Below are positions 6,072-6,179 of a stretch of DNA of 6,179 bases, one piece after another. The stretch's first letter is position 1. Each line of letters starts with the position of its first letter. Below the pieces are notes generated by a model that did not search any database, was not told the DNA's origin, and worked only from the letters and a program-made list of their open reading frames with translations. The stretch spans positions 1-6,179 of the forward strand of contig QKCS01000087.1 of NCBI GenBank assembly GCA_003246795.1, in the 5' to 3' direction. Made by a program: the position numbers and the translations under genes. The DNA is from Alphaproteobacteria bacterium. Lineage in GTDB: Bacteria > Pseudomonadota > Alphaproteobacteria > Micropepsales > Micropepsaceae.

Positions 6072-6179
6072 TCAGTGCGCCGTCCAGCCGCCGTCGACCG
6101 GAAGGGCTGTTCCTGTGATTGAAGCCGCCATGTCGCTCGACAGGAACACGGCAAGCGCGCCCATCTCTTCGACCGTTGC
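6072..6179 (-). CDS. bdhA: Short-chain dehydrogenase C-terminus, probably 3-hydroxybutyrate dehydrogenase
   Basis: Only the last 35 residues and the TGA stop are in the window; the gene enters from the right edge. The visible part includes GALAVFLSSDMAASITGTA followed by LPVDGGWTAH at the very end. The pattern ...A.FL.SD.A..ITG....VDGGW is the standard end of classical SDR oxidoreductases, and the VDGGWTA ending with GALAVFL upstream is typical of NAD-dependent D-3-hydroxybutyrate dehydrogenase, which interconverts 3-hydroxybutyrate and acetoacetate in polyhydroxybutyrate and ketone body use. The catalytic Ser-Tyr-Lys and the NAD-binding glycines are outside the window. SDR membership is therefore near certain, while the specific enzyme is likely but could be a related acetoacetyl or glucose-type dehydrogenase. 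Confidence 0.8.
   Translation of the reverse strand, partial: ATVEEMGALAVFLSSDMAASITGTALPVDGGWTAH

Overview
The window is a GC-rich, gene-dense stretch of bacterial chromosome in which every gene I can support reads on the minus strand, so genes are described from high to low coordinates. The GC-rich coding bias, Ala/Arg-rich proteins and a 3-hydroxybutyrate dehydrogenase-type C-terminus suggest an alphaproteobacterium, perhaps of the Hyphomicrobiales. That is inference from style; no marker gene is present. There are no tRNA or rRNA genes, CRISPR arrays, insertion sequences or phage genes, and the longest gene-free stretch is 186 bases.

Right part (about 6179 to 4899): the C-terminal 35 residues of a short-chain dehydrogenase (probably 3-hydroxybutyrate dehydrogenase) enter from the right edge. 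They are followed 11 bases later by a 61-codon ORF with a strong ribosome binding site but no recognised family. Next come a four-helix DoxX-like membrane protein and a small secreted four-cysteine protein resembling the DUF6491 type. The last two each have a clear Shine-Dalgarno sequence. A perfect 11-bp hairpin lies after the secreted protein and probably ends this part.

Left part (about 4850 to 1): a probable three-gene transport operon. It opens with two adjacent paralogous SLC13/DASS-type permeases (595 and 604 aa, about 58% identical over the first 290 aligned residues by hand count). Each carries two TrkA_C (RCK_C) regulatory domains between its two membrane halves. The third gene is the N-terminal 360 residues of a bacterial cation-chloride cotransporter (SLC12 family), cut by the left edge. 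The gaps are only 18 and 9 bases, all three ORFs share one reading frame, and the two downstream genes lack a clear Shine-Dalgarno, which suggests translational coupling.

Taken together, the left part looks like an ion and anion uptake or balance unit: two probably Na+-driven anion or carboxylate symporters sensing a cytoplasmic ligand, plus a chloride-coupled cation transporter whose visible residues resemble the Na+-dependent (NKCC/NCC) rather than the KCC branch. The most notable detail is that the first permease has lost the second of the two Asn-Asn motifs that correspond to the substrate/Na+ binding hairpin tips of DASS transporters, while its neighbour keeps both. I see no wholly new system, but the asymmetric permease pair coupled to a cotransporter deserves a look.
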